A stretch of 64,000 bases of DNA from Io17-Chloro-G2 sp965226825 (lineage in GTDB: Bacteria > Chloroflexota > Dehalococcoidia > Lucifugimonadales > UBA3495). The notes beneath the pieces were generated by a model. It ran no database searches. It was not told the DNA's origin and saw only the letters and a program-made list of their open reading frames with translations. This document shows, in pieces, positions 34,808 to 43,911 of this stretch (its first letter is position 1; each line of letters starts with the position of its first letter). A program made the translations under genes and the position numbers. The stretch covers positions 1,798,001 to 1,862,000 of the forward strand of contig CBDDED010000003.1 of NCBI GenBank assembly GCA_965226825.1. The letters run 5' to 3'.

Positions 34808-35039
34808 TGGTGTTATCTATTCGAAGGACTTTGTAAGAGCGCCTCAAGCCTTTCTGCCCGAGAGTGACGGTGGCCAGACCTCCGTGGTCCCAAGGCCTGG
34901 AGAATCCGATGGTTACTTCCCAAAATTGGCGGTCGTCCCCTAACTCTATCTCTTCCAAGCCGACATTGTTGATGCCTTCTTCGGAGAAAAGATCCGCCAC
35001 GTAGTCCTTGGCCAACTTCGCTGCTTCTTTCACATTCAC
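34758..35039 (-). CDS. Unrecognised 93-residue protein paired with a PIN gene
   Basis: A small acidic protein beginning MNVKEAAKLAKDYVADLF. The middle is strand-rich (WEVTIGFSRPWD, SYKVLRID), giving a likely compact alpha/beta fold, and no DNA-binding motif of a known antitoxin is evident. It overlaps the start of the PIN gene and is its only obvious partner, so an antitoxin role is possible. I do not recognise the family. Confidence 0.65.
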   Translation of the reverse strand: MNVKEAAKLAKDYVADLFSEEGINNVGLEEIELGDDRQFWEVTIGFSRPWDHGGLATVTLGQKGLRRSYKVLRIDNTNGNVASVKDRILQEAG

Positions 35040-35373
35040 GCCGGGCTCTCCATTGATTTTCTCGACAGCCCTATTTTAGCATGGGCGCTGGCTCATTCCC
35101 GACCATCCGGGAGCACGACGTAGGGCTTGTTTTCAACGCCGAGATCGCTGAGAACGCACCTGGCTTTGAGGGAAACGGACCCAAGCCAAAAAACTCTGCG
35201 CTCTCTGCGGTGAAATAGGCTCCAGGGTCAAGCGGCCATCGGGCAATCCTACCCCCAAAGCCTGAACAGTTACTCGTGTCTGGTTCTGCTTTCAAACGTA
35301 GCGGGATTTTGATATAATGCCCGGGGTTTTTGACCGGTCAAATGGGACTTGAGCCCAACTTTATGGGGGCGAA
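35040..35373. other. Intergenic region with purA promoter
   Basis: The gap separates the divergent PIN-pair and purA genes. It holds the purA promoter described at 35291-35318 and a GGGGGCG binding site before 35374. No gene is supported in it. Confidence 0.55.
35291..35318 (+). promoter_or_regulatory. Candidate sigma-70-type promoter for purA
   Basis: TATAAT at 35313-35318, preceded by TTTTGA, with TTCAAA at 35291-35296 as a moderate -35, spacer 16. The start codon is about 55 bases downstream. Confidence 0.65.
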
Positions 35374-36660
35374 ATGCCGGCGTACGCCGTGATTGGTGGC
35401 CAGTGGGGAGACGAAGGTAAGGGTAAGATCGTCGATTATCTTGCCGAACGGGTTAACGCGGTCGTGCGTTACGCCGGAGGCAATAACGCCGGTCATACGG
35501 TAGTAAACGACAAGGGCACATTCCAACTGCACCTGGTGCCCTCCGGCATCTGCTGGCCCGGCGTGTATGGAATAATCGGGAACGGCGTGGTCGTCAGTCC
35601 AGAGGCGTTGCTGAACGAGTTGGACCAACTGTCCTGCCGCGGCGTTGACACCGAACATCTTTACGTCAGCGAACGGGCTCACGTCATCATGCCCTACCAT
35701 GTCATGCTGGACGGATTGGAAGAGGAAGCCCGCGGCGCCGCCGCCATCGGGACCACCGGCCGCGGGGTTGGACCGGCGTACCTCGATAAGGTGGGCCGCG
35801 GCGGCGTAAGAGTGGGCGACCTGCTCGACCGCGAGGCTCTGGCCCCTCGTTTGGAAGCGACCCTAAAATTTAAAAACGATCTGTTCACCAAGATATACGG
35901 GAAGGACCCGATTCCCCACAAAGAACTGTTAAACCAGTGCTTGGAATGGGGAGAGCAGTTGCGCCCCCACGTCCAGGCCACCGAGGAGATCGTGCGGGAC
36001 CTGCTGGAGCAGAACCGGAGCGTGCTTCTGGAAGGAGCCCAGGGAACCATGTTGGACATAGACCACGGTTCCTACCCCTACGTAACCTCTTCCTCTCCCA
36101 CCATCGGCGGGGCCTGCACTGGTCTGGGAATCAACCCCCAGTCCATCGCCGGGGTGTTGGGCGTGTTCAAAGCCTACTCTACCCGGGTGGGCGGTGGGCC
36201 GCTGCCTTCAGAAATGTTCGACGCGGTGGGCGCAGAGATCCAGGAGAAGGCCCAGGAGTTTGGCGCCACCACCGGCAGGGCCCGCCGGATTGGATGGTTC
36301 GACGCGGTTGCCGCCAAATACAGCTGCGGCGTGAACGGGTTTACCGGCCTGGTCCTTACCCGGTTGGACATCCTCGACGGGCTACCAACAGTGAAAGTCT
36401 GCATCGGCTACCGGGCCGATGGTCAGGACATATCCCGGTTCCCAGCCAACACCGCCCTGCTGGAACGCTGTGAACCCGTCTACGAAGAGTTGCCGGGCTG
36501 GGACGAGCCGACCGCCAGCGCCACCAGCATGGACCAACTCCCCGCCAACGCCATCAGCTACATCGGGAGTTTGGAAGAACTGCTCGGTTGCCCGGTGAAG
36601 ATCGTTTCCACCGGACCGAGCCGGGGTGAAACCATTCTGCGGGAACCCGTGATTCACTAG
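35374..36660 (+). CDS. purA: Adenylosuccinate synthase
   Basis: PurA joins IMP and aspartate with GTP to form adenylosuccinate. The N-terminal Q-W-G-D-E-G-K-G-K (residues 10-18) with catalytic Asp, N-N-A-G-H-T-V, G-T-T-G-R-G-V-G-P-A-Y and the C-terminal region with S-T-G-P-S-R-G-E-T are all intact. Length 428 residues is normal. The gene has its own promoter and a strong terminator, so it is monocistronic. Confidence 0.96.
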   Translation: MPAYAVIGGQWGDEGKGKIVDYLAERVNAVVRYAGGNNAGHTVVNDKGTFQLHLVPSGICWPGVYGIIGNGVVVSPEALLNELDQLSCRGVDTEHLYVSERAHVIMPYHVMLDGLEEEARGAAAIGTTGRGVGPAYLDKVGRGGVRVGDLLDREALAPRLEATLKFKNDLFTKIYGKDPIPHKELLNQCLEWGEQLRPHVQATEEIVRDLLEQNRSVLLEGAQGTMLDIDHGSYPYVTSSSPTIGGACTGLGINPQSIAGVLGVFKAYSTRVGGGPLPSEMFDAVGAEIQEKAQEFGATTGRARRIGWFDAVAAKYSCGVNGFTGLVLTRLDILDGLPTVKVCIGYRADGQDISRFPANTALLERCEPVYEELPGWDEPTASATSMDQLPANAISYIGSLEELLGCPVKIVSTGPSRGETILREPVIH

Positions 36661-36697
36661 TCCCCTCGTTACACCAGCCACCGGCGCTTAATCAAAC

Positions 36698-36737
36698 GAC
36701 CCCTCCAAGATGTTTCATTCTCGGAGGGGTCTTTTTT
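36698..36737 (+). terminator. Intrinsic terminator of purA
   Basis: GACCCCTCC (36698-36706) pairs with GGAGGGGTC (36723-36731) around a 16-base loop, followed by TTTTTT. It lies 37 bases past the purA stop and faces the dapA end. Confidence 0.92.
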
Positions 36738-36771
36738 CACCGCGGGGTCTACTTCAGGCGATGGCGCCCGT

Positions 36772-37662
36772 TTAGACAGGCAGGTCCACCGAATAGCCGG
36801 CCAGGACCTTCTCCAACTCCATCACCGTTTTTTCCTGGGGCGGAACCAGCGGGAGCCGGGGGTTGCCGGCCTTGAAGCCCGCCTGGTTCACGGACCATTT
36901 CACAGGGATAGGATTGGACTCCAGGAACAGGACCTTGAACAGGGGCAGCAACCGCCGGTGCTCCGCGGCCGCTCCTTCGATATCCCCTTCCAAGAGCAAC
37001 CCCATCATCTGTTTTATCTGGTTGCCAACAAGGTGGGACGCCACACTGACCACCCCAAACCCGCCCATGGACATGATGTAGAAAGTCTCGTTGTCGTTAC
37101 CGCTCCACACCCGGAAACCGTCGGCGGCGCCTTCGATGATGCGCGCAATCTGGTCCATGTCGCTACCGGCTTCCTTTATCCCGACGATGTTGTCGATATG
37201 GCTCAGGCGTATTGTTGTTTCGTGGCTCATGTTGAGGCTGGTGCGGCTGGTCACGTTGTAAACCACGCATGGCAGGTCGGTCTCGGCCGCAATTGCCTTG
37301 AAGTGTTGGTACAGGCCTTCCTGCGGGGGTTTGTTGTAGTAGGGGACCACCAGCAACAGGGCGTCAGCTCCTTGCTTTTGCGCTTCCCGGCTTAGCTCAA
37401 TGCTTTCTGCGGTGCTGTAGTTGCCGGTGCCGGCGATAACTGAGCCGCGGTCTCCAATGGCCTCCTTGACCTCAGCGAACAACCGCAGTTTTTCCTCATT
37501 GGTCAGGGTGGGCGATTCCCCGGTGGTCCCGGAAACAACCAGCCCGTCGCTGCCCGAATCAAGGAGGTGGTTGGCCAACCGCTTAGCCTGGGAGTAGTCC
37601 ACCTTACCCTCCTCATCGAAGGGGGTAATCATTGCGGTAATCAGCCTGCCTAGCTCCACCAT
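36772..37662 (-). CDS. dapA: 4-hydroxy-tetrahydrodipicolinate synthase
   Basis: DapA condenses pyruvate with aspartate semialdehyde. The Schiff-base Lys lies in G-I-K-E-A, the catalytic Tyr in V-V-Y-N-V and the G-T-T-G-E-S segment binds the carboxylate. 296 residues is standard. GGAGGAGC lies just before the ATG. It is the last gene of the leftward dapB-asd-dapA unit (91-base gap to asd), giving three consecutive lysine/diaminopimelate steps. Confidence 0.96.
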   Translation of the reverse strand: MVELGRLITAMITPFDEEGKVDYSQAKRLANHLLDSGSDGLVVSGTTGESPTLTNEEKLRLFAEVKEAIGDRGSVIAGTGNYSTAESIELSREAQKQGADALLLVVPYYNKPPQEGLYQHFKAIAAETDLPCVVYNVTSRTSLNMSHETTIRLSHIDNIVGIKEAGSDMDQIARIIEGAADGFRVWSGNDNETFYIMSMGGFGVVSVASHLVGNQIKQMMGLLLEGDIEGAAAEHRRLLPLFKVLFLESNPIPVKWSVNQAGFKAGNPRLPLVPPQEKTVMELEKVLAGYSVDLPV

Positions 37663-37752
37663 TGCTGCTCCTCCTGGATCGGTTCCACGACTGGTTCAGT
37701 TTCCAATTCGACTGCCGGAAGTGACTGCCGGTCCCTGGGTCTGACCAACAGC

Positions 37753-38811
37753 TTAGTCCCCCACTCCTTGACCCGCCCGTTGAGGGGTCAAGCAATTCCG
37801 AGACACCAGCTCTTCGGCAATCTGGACCGAGTTTAAGGCTGCTCCCTTCCGCAGGTTGTCCGACACTACCCACAACACCAACCCGTTGGGGTGTGACGCA
37901 TCTCGCCGGATGCGGCCGACCAACACTTCATCGATGCCCGCTGCATCGCATGGCATCGGATACAGATTACTATCCGGGTCGTCCTGCACCTTAACCCCAG
38001 GCATGCCGCCCAACAATTCGCGGGACTCTTCAGGTGACAGGGGGCGCTCAAACTCGATGTGCAACGACGCGCTGTGAGCGACATATACCGGGACCCGGAC
38101 GCAGGTAGCCGAGATTGCGATCTCCGGCAGGTGCATTATCTTTCGAGTTTCCTGGATCATTTTCCGCTCTTCGTAGGTGTACCCGTCGGGCTGAAAGCGA
38201 TCAATTCGGGGTACCACGTTGAACCCGAACCGGTCTTCCCCATCCTGGAGCTTCACCGAGTTTCCGGCGAGAAGCGCCTGGCTTTGTTCCCGCAGCGCCT
38301 CCATCGCGGATGTGCCGGCCCCGGAAACCGATTGATAGGTGTCAGCGACGATGCGGCGGATAGGGGTTTCCCGGTTCAGAGGATGGGCCACCATCACCAC
38401 GGGGGTGGTGGAACAGTTGGGTATGGAAATAATCCCCTGGTGCCATTCCACGTCGGCCCCGTTCACCTCGGGCACGACCAGGGGAACCGTCTCGTCCATT
38501 CGAAATGCCGATCCGTCGTCGATGACAACCGCTCCGGCAGCCACCGCCGCCGGCGCCAAACTGCGGCTCACTTCGCTGTTGGCGGAAATAAAGGCCACGT
38601 CCACGCCCTCAAAGGAACCCATGGTAGCCTCTTCCACAATCAACTGCCGGCCGGCAACGCTCAAGGTTTTACCCGCCGATCTGCTGGAGGCGAGGAGCTT
38701 CAGCCGGGGTAACTCGGGGCAGCGCTGCTCAATGATGCGGAGGAACTCGCGCCCCACGGCTCCGGTGGCCCCGACCACGGCGATCGTTAGATTTTCCAGG
38801 GATGCCGCCAT
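37753..38811 (-). CDS. asd: Aspartate-semialdehyde dehydrogenase
   Basis: Asd reduces aspartyl phosphate to aspartate semialdehyde with NADPH. It has the N-terminal V-V-G-A-T-G-A-V-G Rossmann loop, the active-site P-N-C-S-T-T near residue 132 and H-x-x-x-L/I-E segments with the acid/base residues in the C-terminal half. 352 residues is typical. It sits between dapB and dapA on the same strand, matching its place in the pathway. Confidence 0.95.
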   Translation of the reverse strand: MAASLENLTIAVVGATGAVGREFLRIIEQRCPELPRLKLLASSRSAGKTLSVAGRQLIVEEATMGSFEGVDVAFISANSEVSRSLAPAAVAAGAVVIDDGSAFRMDETVPLVVPEVNGADVEWHQGIISIPNCSTTPVVMVAHPLNRETPIRRIVADTYQSVSGAGTSAMEALREQSQALLAGNSVKLQDGEDRFGFNVVPRIDRFQPDGYTYEERKMIQETRKIMHLPEIAISATCVRVPVYVAHSASLHIEFERPLSPEESRELLGGMPGVKVQDDPDSNLYPMPCDAAGIDEVLVGRIRRDASHPNGLVLWVVSDNLRKGAALNSVQIAEELVSRNCLTPQRAGQGVGD

Positions 38812-38933
38812 CGTTCTTCTAGTCCTCCGATAGTGGAAATGGACACTGTGTCAGCAAGACGCGTTGACCATTTCGTGCAATTTTGGTGCGCTTTACGTCG
38901 AAGCCAATAGATTGACGGTGGTAAGCCTCACCG

Positions 38934-39722
38934 TTAAAGGCCAAGAACGTTTTCCAAACCTACCACAAGTCCCTTCCGGTGTACAACATCCCGGATGCAG
39001 CGCACAACGCCCGGCATATAGCAGTCGCGGCTCAGGGTGTCGTGCCGCAGGGTCAGGGTCTGGCCCGGGGCCCCCATGATAACCTCGTGATGGGCGCTGC
39101 GTCCCTGCATTCGGATGCTGTGAACCGACACTCCGTGGTAGTCGCCCCCCCGGGTTTCCGGCAGATTCTCAATCTGAGCCTGGTTACGCCGGAACTCTTT
39201 GCCGTCGCCAATCGCCTTGGCCAAAGCCAGGGCAAACCCCGATGGTGTGTCAATTTTGGCCTCGTGGTGGCTCTCCACGATATCGACGTATTCGAAGTAA
39301 GGAGCGGCCTGCTCCAACAACCTCTTTAAGATCACCGCTCCGAGAGCGAAATTCGGCGCGACTACTATGCCGATGTCGCTGTCATTGGCCATGGCGTCCA
39401 GTTGGGCCAGGTGGCTGTCGGTAAGACCGCTGGCCCCCAGCACCAAGTTGACCGACTGCCCTGCCGCAGCGGTTGCCGCTTCCATGCAGGCCGCGGCGTT
39501 GGTGAAATCCACCAACACGTCGGGGGAGGCGCTCGTCAAAAGTTGTTCCAGGTCGGTGGACAAAGGAGCCTGGCCGCCATTGGGCAAAGCCAGCGCCGAT
39601 CCACGGTCTTGACGGCACACCCCGCCAACCAACTCCAGGTCTTCCTCCCGGAGCAAGGCCGCCACCGTTTCCGTACCCATTCTGCCGGTGGCCCCGTTGA
39701 CTACAACCCGTATCGCTGCCAT
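38934..39722 (-). CDS. dapB: 4-hydroxy-tetrahydrodipicolinate reductase
   Basis: DapB reduces the DapA product with NAD(P)H. G-A-T-G-R-M-G at the N terminus binds cofactor, and I-V-E-S-H-H-E-A-K-I-D-T-P-S-G carries the catalytic His and Lys with the substrate loop. 262 residues fits the family. It is the promoter-proximal gene of the leftward dapB-asd-dapA unit, with a 122-base gap to asd. Confidence 0.95.
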   Translation of the reverse strand: MAAIRVVVNGATGRMGTETVAALLREEDLELVGGVCRQDRGSALALPNGGQAPLSTDLEQLLTSASPDVLVDFTNAAACMEAATAAAGQSVNLVLGASGLTDSHLAQLDAMANDSDIGIVVAPNFALGAVILKRLLEQAAPYFEYVDIVESHHEAKIDTPSGFALALAKAIGDGKEFRRNQAQIENLPETRGGDYHGVSVHSIRMQGRSAHHEVIMGAPGQTLTLRHDTLSRDCYMPGVVRCIRDVVHRKGLVVGLENVLGL

Positions 39723-40383
39723 CCGCCTGCCCTATCTATTCGTGCCTGCTTCAGGGATTGGATGATATTATCACTATCAGGTCAGGCGGGAAAGCGATTG
39801 CTCGCCCCATCCATTCGACGTAATGGCGATTTATGCTCTCTACCAAAACGCTCCCAAGTAGAAACCTAAGGCTGGCTGGAAGATAAAGCGGGTATAGATG
39901 TACATCGGGTATCAAATTTGGAGGAGGGTGCTGAGGGCACGCGGTACGATATTGATGTGGTGCCTCGTTACCTCGCCGATTTGGGTGGTCTTTACCATAG
40001 GAGTAAGTGGCCTAACCTTGAGTTTCCGCGGGGCTATGTGCTGGGGTGTGATGGAAGGCAAGTCCTGGTCATATCGATCGCAGTTGGTTGTCCGGCGGGC
40101 AAATCTTCAGTGGACTCCAGACGGGCAGCATATCGTTGCGGTAACCAATCCCTTCGATGAAATCCATGTAGTTTCGGGAAACGGGAAGAAGGTGCGTAGC
40201 GTCTTGACAGGGCGCCAAAATGACTACAATTCACCGGACCTTCATCCGGACGGTTCGCGTTTGGTGTATGCAACCTATGGCTATAAGACGGAGTATTTTC
40301 CTGGTAGTTGCAATGGGAGAGATTACGAGATCGCGACGGCCGCGTTAGACGGTTCCGACCGGAAGAGACTAACTGAAGACTTA

Positions 40384-41282
40384 GAGGGTGTGTGAGAAAT
40401 CCCGTTCAAGCTGGCTGGAGTCTTTTTAGCATGAGATGGATCATGGCTACATAAACCCAAGCCTCGCTGGTTTCCGGGAGGGCTTCATAGTCTTTGCTCA
40501 AGCGCCGGCAGCGGCCCAGCCACGCCAACGTCCGCTCCACCACCCACCGGCGGGGCAGCACCTCAAAGGAGTGACTGTCCGGCCTCCGCCGGACCACGGT
40601 CAGCAGCCAACCGCCGGTGACCCAGGCCCAGGCTACCAACTTGCCAGCGTATGCCCCGTCAGCCCAGATCACTTTGAGCCTGGGAAACCGGCCCACCATT
40701 TTGCTCAACACCAGCTTGGCTCCATCCCGGTCTTGAATGTTGGCGGCATGTACCACCACGGCTAGGAGCAGTCCTAAAGTATCTACTGCGATGTGACGCT
40801 TGCGCCCAGCAACCTTCTTGCCTGCATCGTACTTGTCGGCATAGTAGCCCCTGGGCCCCCTTTTTCCGTGGTCTTCACCGACTGGCTGTCGATGATCGCG
40901 GCGCTGGGCGTAGCCTCGTGTCCCTCAGCCTCCCGAACCCTGGGGCGCAGCGCCGCCTCAATGCTCTCCCAGGTCCCATCTCTGCGCCACTCCCGAAAAT
41001 ACCACCAAACCGTCCCCCAGGGCGGCAGGTCATGGGGCGTCATGCGCCAGGGTATGCCGCCGCGCAGCACATATAGAACGCCATTTACTACTTCCCGCAA
41101 GTCCACGGTCCGAGGATGCCCCCTGGGTTTGCTTGGCGGCAGCAAGGGGGCTAATTCGGCCCACTGGGCGTCAGTCAAATCGCTGGGATAAGGTTTTCTG
41201 TTCATACCCCCACAATAGCAAGATTGCTGACCCACTCCCCATGAGAAATTCGTGCAGGTTTAGCCCTTTCTCACACACCCTC
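40384..41282 (-). mobile_element. IS5-family insertion sequence (899 bp)
   Basis: The perfect 16-bp terminal inverted repeat GAGGGTGTGTGAGAAA (40384-40399) and TTTCTCACACACCCTC (41267-41282) bounds a single leftward transposase region. The flanks are TTA on the left and TAA on the right; a 3-bp TNA duplication fits the IS1031-like part of the IS5 family and is the only short duplication that restores the target frame, with one base differing between copies. Confidence 0.9.
40406..41205 (-). CDS. IS5-family DDE transposase, two frames joined by -1 frameshift
   Basis: The first frame (41205-40783) begins MNRKPYPSDLTDAQW and carries the first catalytic Asp in I-I-D-S-Q-S-V-K. The second frame (to 40406) carries W-A-D-G-A-Y-A-G-K and W-V-V-E-R-T with the second Asp and Glu. 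Slipping back one base near 40856-40866, at a GAAAAAGGGGG run, gives a continuous product through G-Y-Y-A-D-K-Y-D-A-G-K-K. Programmed -1 frameshifting is usual for such elements, so it may be functional rather than broken. Confidence 0.87.
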
Positions 41283-42286
41283 TAAGACTCAAACATGTCG
41301 CCCAAGTGGTCCCCAGAGGGCAGCCGTATCGCATTCGCCAAGTTGCTCGGGCTCAATAGCAATATTAAGGGCGGTGGACCTTATCCGGGCGACGGCACGT
41401 TTGCGGGCGTTTATACGATGGCGGCAAACGGGTCAGACAAACGTTTGGTCTTTCCGGCAAGGATACCCATAAAGCTGCCAGGTAAGGGAGGAGGTTCGTC
41501 GGAGTGGGACTTAAACCTCCTGGCTGGACCTGTGTGGTCTGGTGACGGCAAGAAGATCGCTTTCTCCAAGAGCGAATTGACCTTGCAACACCTTGACGAC
41601 GGCGCTCTCGGCGACCGTTTCGTTGAGGAGGTCGTTTACGTAGTGAATTCGGACGGCTCGGGCATAGTTAAGCTATTCGATTTGGAGGAGGCCTCGAAGT
41701 ACAGGGGCGAGCCTCCCGCCGACGTAAATGACGACATTCAAAACGCAGAGATACTTAGCCCTCTGACATGGTCCCCGGACGATAAGGAAATCTGGTTTTT
41801 ATACCGGTTTTCATACGGTGTGGGAATAAGCGACGTAACACTAGCGGCTGTCAAAGTTGACGGATCCGGGCTACTCGAAGTGTCCAAGGCAGTACCGGTG
41901 GGCGTGAATCCAAATTTGGAATGGTCCCCCGACGGGACGAAGATATTGGTCTTGCCGGGAGACCCAAGGTATGCTCGTTCAGGCGGCAACATTACACCAA
42001 GCATATACGTCGTCAACGCAGATGGTTCAGGACTTCGAAGAGTCATAGCGGCAACAATCGCAACGTGGTCTCCGGACGGTTCTCGGATAGCAGTTTTCTC
42101 GCCATACGTTGAGAGCCCGAGTCTTAAGAAGAAGTACGAGAACGCTCGGGCCTATCTGTTCACCGTAGCGATAGACGGTTCTGACAGCAGGGTCTTGGTC
42201 ATACTAGACGAAGATGGGCGTTTAAAGGCCGTCAACGAGAAGTGCGTCTGGTGGGTTTGCTGGTGATTGAATAGTCAGAGGGACTA

Positions 42287-43518
42287 GTAGTCCATCAGTG
42301 TTGGATTGATGGGTAAAGAGACTTCAGTTTGATGCGCGCATCCTCGGAGGTAAAGCGCCAGTCCACTCGTATGCCGTCCCGGTTGCGCTGAGCCTGCCAC
42401 GCTCCCACCTCCCGCCGCAGGACGCTTTGGTCCGGTATGCGCCGGTCCAGGCATTGCCGAACCATCACCCCAATTTCAATCTCGGCCATATCCAGCCAAC
42501 TGCCATGCTTGGGAGTGTAGTGAATCTCCAACCGTTCGGCGATGCGCCGCGCTTCGGCAGGTTCAAATTCCTCGTACAGCGAGGACGGGTGGTGGGTGTT
42601 CAAATTGTCCATCACCAGCACAATACGGTCCTTGTGCGGGTAGTCCTCGTCCACCAGTTGCTTGACCACCCGGGCCCAATCGGCTTTCGTGCGCCGGTCC
42701 GTCACTTCCACCCGGCGCCACCCTTCCAGCGGAGCGAACAACATGAACAGGTTGCTCACCCCGTTGCGCTCGTATTCGTAATCGTAGGAGGCCGCTGCTC
42801 CAGGCCGGGCCGGACGCGGCAGACGCGTCTCTTTCACCTGCTGTTTGCTGGTCTCGTCCAGGCAGACCAGAACTTCGTTGTCCGCATACCGGCGCTGATA
42901 GACTTCCAGCACGTCTTCCATCGCACAGACAAACTCGGCGCTGCCTTGCGGAGGGATGCACCAGCATTCCTTCAGCCAAGGCTTGAGTTCGTTTTTTTGA
43001 GCGTCTGGCGCACCGTTTCAGTGCTGATGCTTTCCACGATCTCGCATTCAACCAGCCGGTGGGCCAACAGTGTCAGCGTCCAACCGGCCCGGCCTTCCGG
43101 CGGTTCTCCGCAGGCCAGGGCAATCAGGTGGGCTTCCCCTTGACCGTCCAGTCGCTTCGGACGACGATTAAGCTGCCGCTTTCGTCCCAGCGCCGCCTCA
43201 ATCCCTTCCTCCGCGCAACGGCGGCGCACCCGCTCCACCGTCGCGCGGCCAATCTGCAGGACCCGGGCAATGTCTTCATCCTTCATGGCCCCGTCCGCAT
43301 GGGCCTCATCACTCAGCAGCAGGATGCGCCCGTGGGTCTGCTTGTAAGCCGCCACCCGGCCACGGGACACCAATGTCTTCAGTTCCTGCCGCTCCTCCGC
43401 ACTCAGCTTGACCCGGTATCTCTTCATCAGCATCCCCTCCTCACACGCCCCAATCCTCTTCGCCCTGTGCTTGGTAGACTACTCTCGCTCAGTACTCAAT
43501 TCAAAAATGTTCGACTAC
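42287..43518 (-). mobile_element. IS630-family insertion sequence (about 1232 bp)
   Basis: Imperfect terminal repeats of about 27 bp begin GTAGTCC on the left and end GACTAC on the right, each flanked by TA (42285-42286 and 43519-43520), the duplication expected for IS630/Tc1-mariner elements. It lies 20 bases after the stop of the split propeller gene, so it does not interrupt that gene. Confidence 0.85.
42295..43433 (-). CDS. IS630-family DDE transposase, two frames joined by -1 frameshift
   Basis: The first frame (43433-42972) has the helix-turn-helix half (MKDEDIARVLQIGRATVERV). The second (to 42295) has the catalytic domain with C-L-D-E-T-S, V-M-D-N-L-N-T-H-H and G-S-W-L-D-M-A-E-I-E, the DDE triad. 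A run of seven A on the minus strand, at about 42991-42997, allows a -1 slip that continues as K-K-N-E-L-K-P-W-L-K-E-C-W into the second frame. This is the known expression mode for the family, so it is probably intact. Confidence 0.87.
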
Positions 43519-43911
43519 TAGGAACTCAAGAAAGATCGATCTATTGGTGAATCACACGGTTTCCTCTGTGGAGTTGGCATTCGGGACAGCGTCAGCGGGG
43601 TTGCTAAGCAACGATTCGCTCCCTCAACAGGGCGTTCGCCCTCATAACAGGTATCTTGTTCCCGGCGTTACCCCCAATTTCTCCAGACAAGAGAGCGTTG
43701 ACTCTGCCCAATCCAGCCATTCTCCAAGAGTGAATGGCCTCCACACTTTCTCCAGGTCAGAGAGAGTCCAGCCGAGCAATCCCGGTGCCAAACTCCCCCC
43801 TATCAACCCGGATTTGTGGGCGCAAAGTTGAACAAGAAAAGGGGCACGTCCTTACGTGCCCCTTGATTTTTGGAAACGACGTGGATGGACCGGTTCTGGC
43901 CGGGACGGGGG
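43519..43911. other. Intergenic region; no gene supported
   Basis: Between the IS630 element and the pnp stop. A reading frame of about 95 residues on the plus strand has no start site or family features. The hairpin at 43839-43864 is the pnp terminator. Confidence 0.5.
43839..43864 (-). terminator. Intrinsic terminator of pnp
   Basis: AAGGGGCACGT (43839-43849) and ACGTGCCCCTT (43854-43864) form an 11-bp perfect stem with a 4-base loop. On the minus strand it is followed by TTTCTTGTT. It lies 48 bases past the pnp stop. Confidence 0.85.

Larger units (their letters stand above)
39898..42266 (+). pseudogene. TolB/WD40-like beta-propeller protein, split by an IS5-family element
   Basis: A first part (39898-40383) encodes an N-terminal membrane helix (VTSPIWVVFTIGVSGLTL) and two propeller blades (WTPDGQHIVAV, HPDGSRLVYA). 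A second part (41286-42266) continues with W-S-P-E-G-S-R-I-A-F, W-S-G-D-G-K-K-I-A-F, W-S-P-D-D-K-E-I-W and W-S-P-D-G blades. Removing the 899-bp element and one 3-bp duplication rejoins the two in frame as a 488-residue protein, with the junction reading E-D-L-D-S-N-M-S-P-K-W. The copies look otherwise undamaged, so the insertion is recent. The function is unknown. Confidence 0.88.

Noticed and set aside
40384..41282. A 2-bp TA duplication for the IS5 element
   Set aside because: It would leave the split gene out of frame; only the 3-bp interpretation restores it.
43544..43831. Plus-strand frame of 95 codons between IS630 and pnp
   Set aside because: No start site, low-complexity composition and no family similarity.
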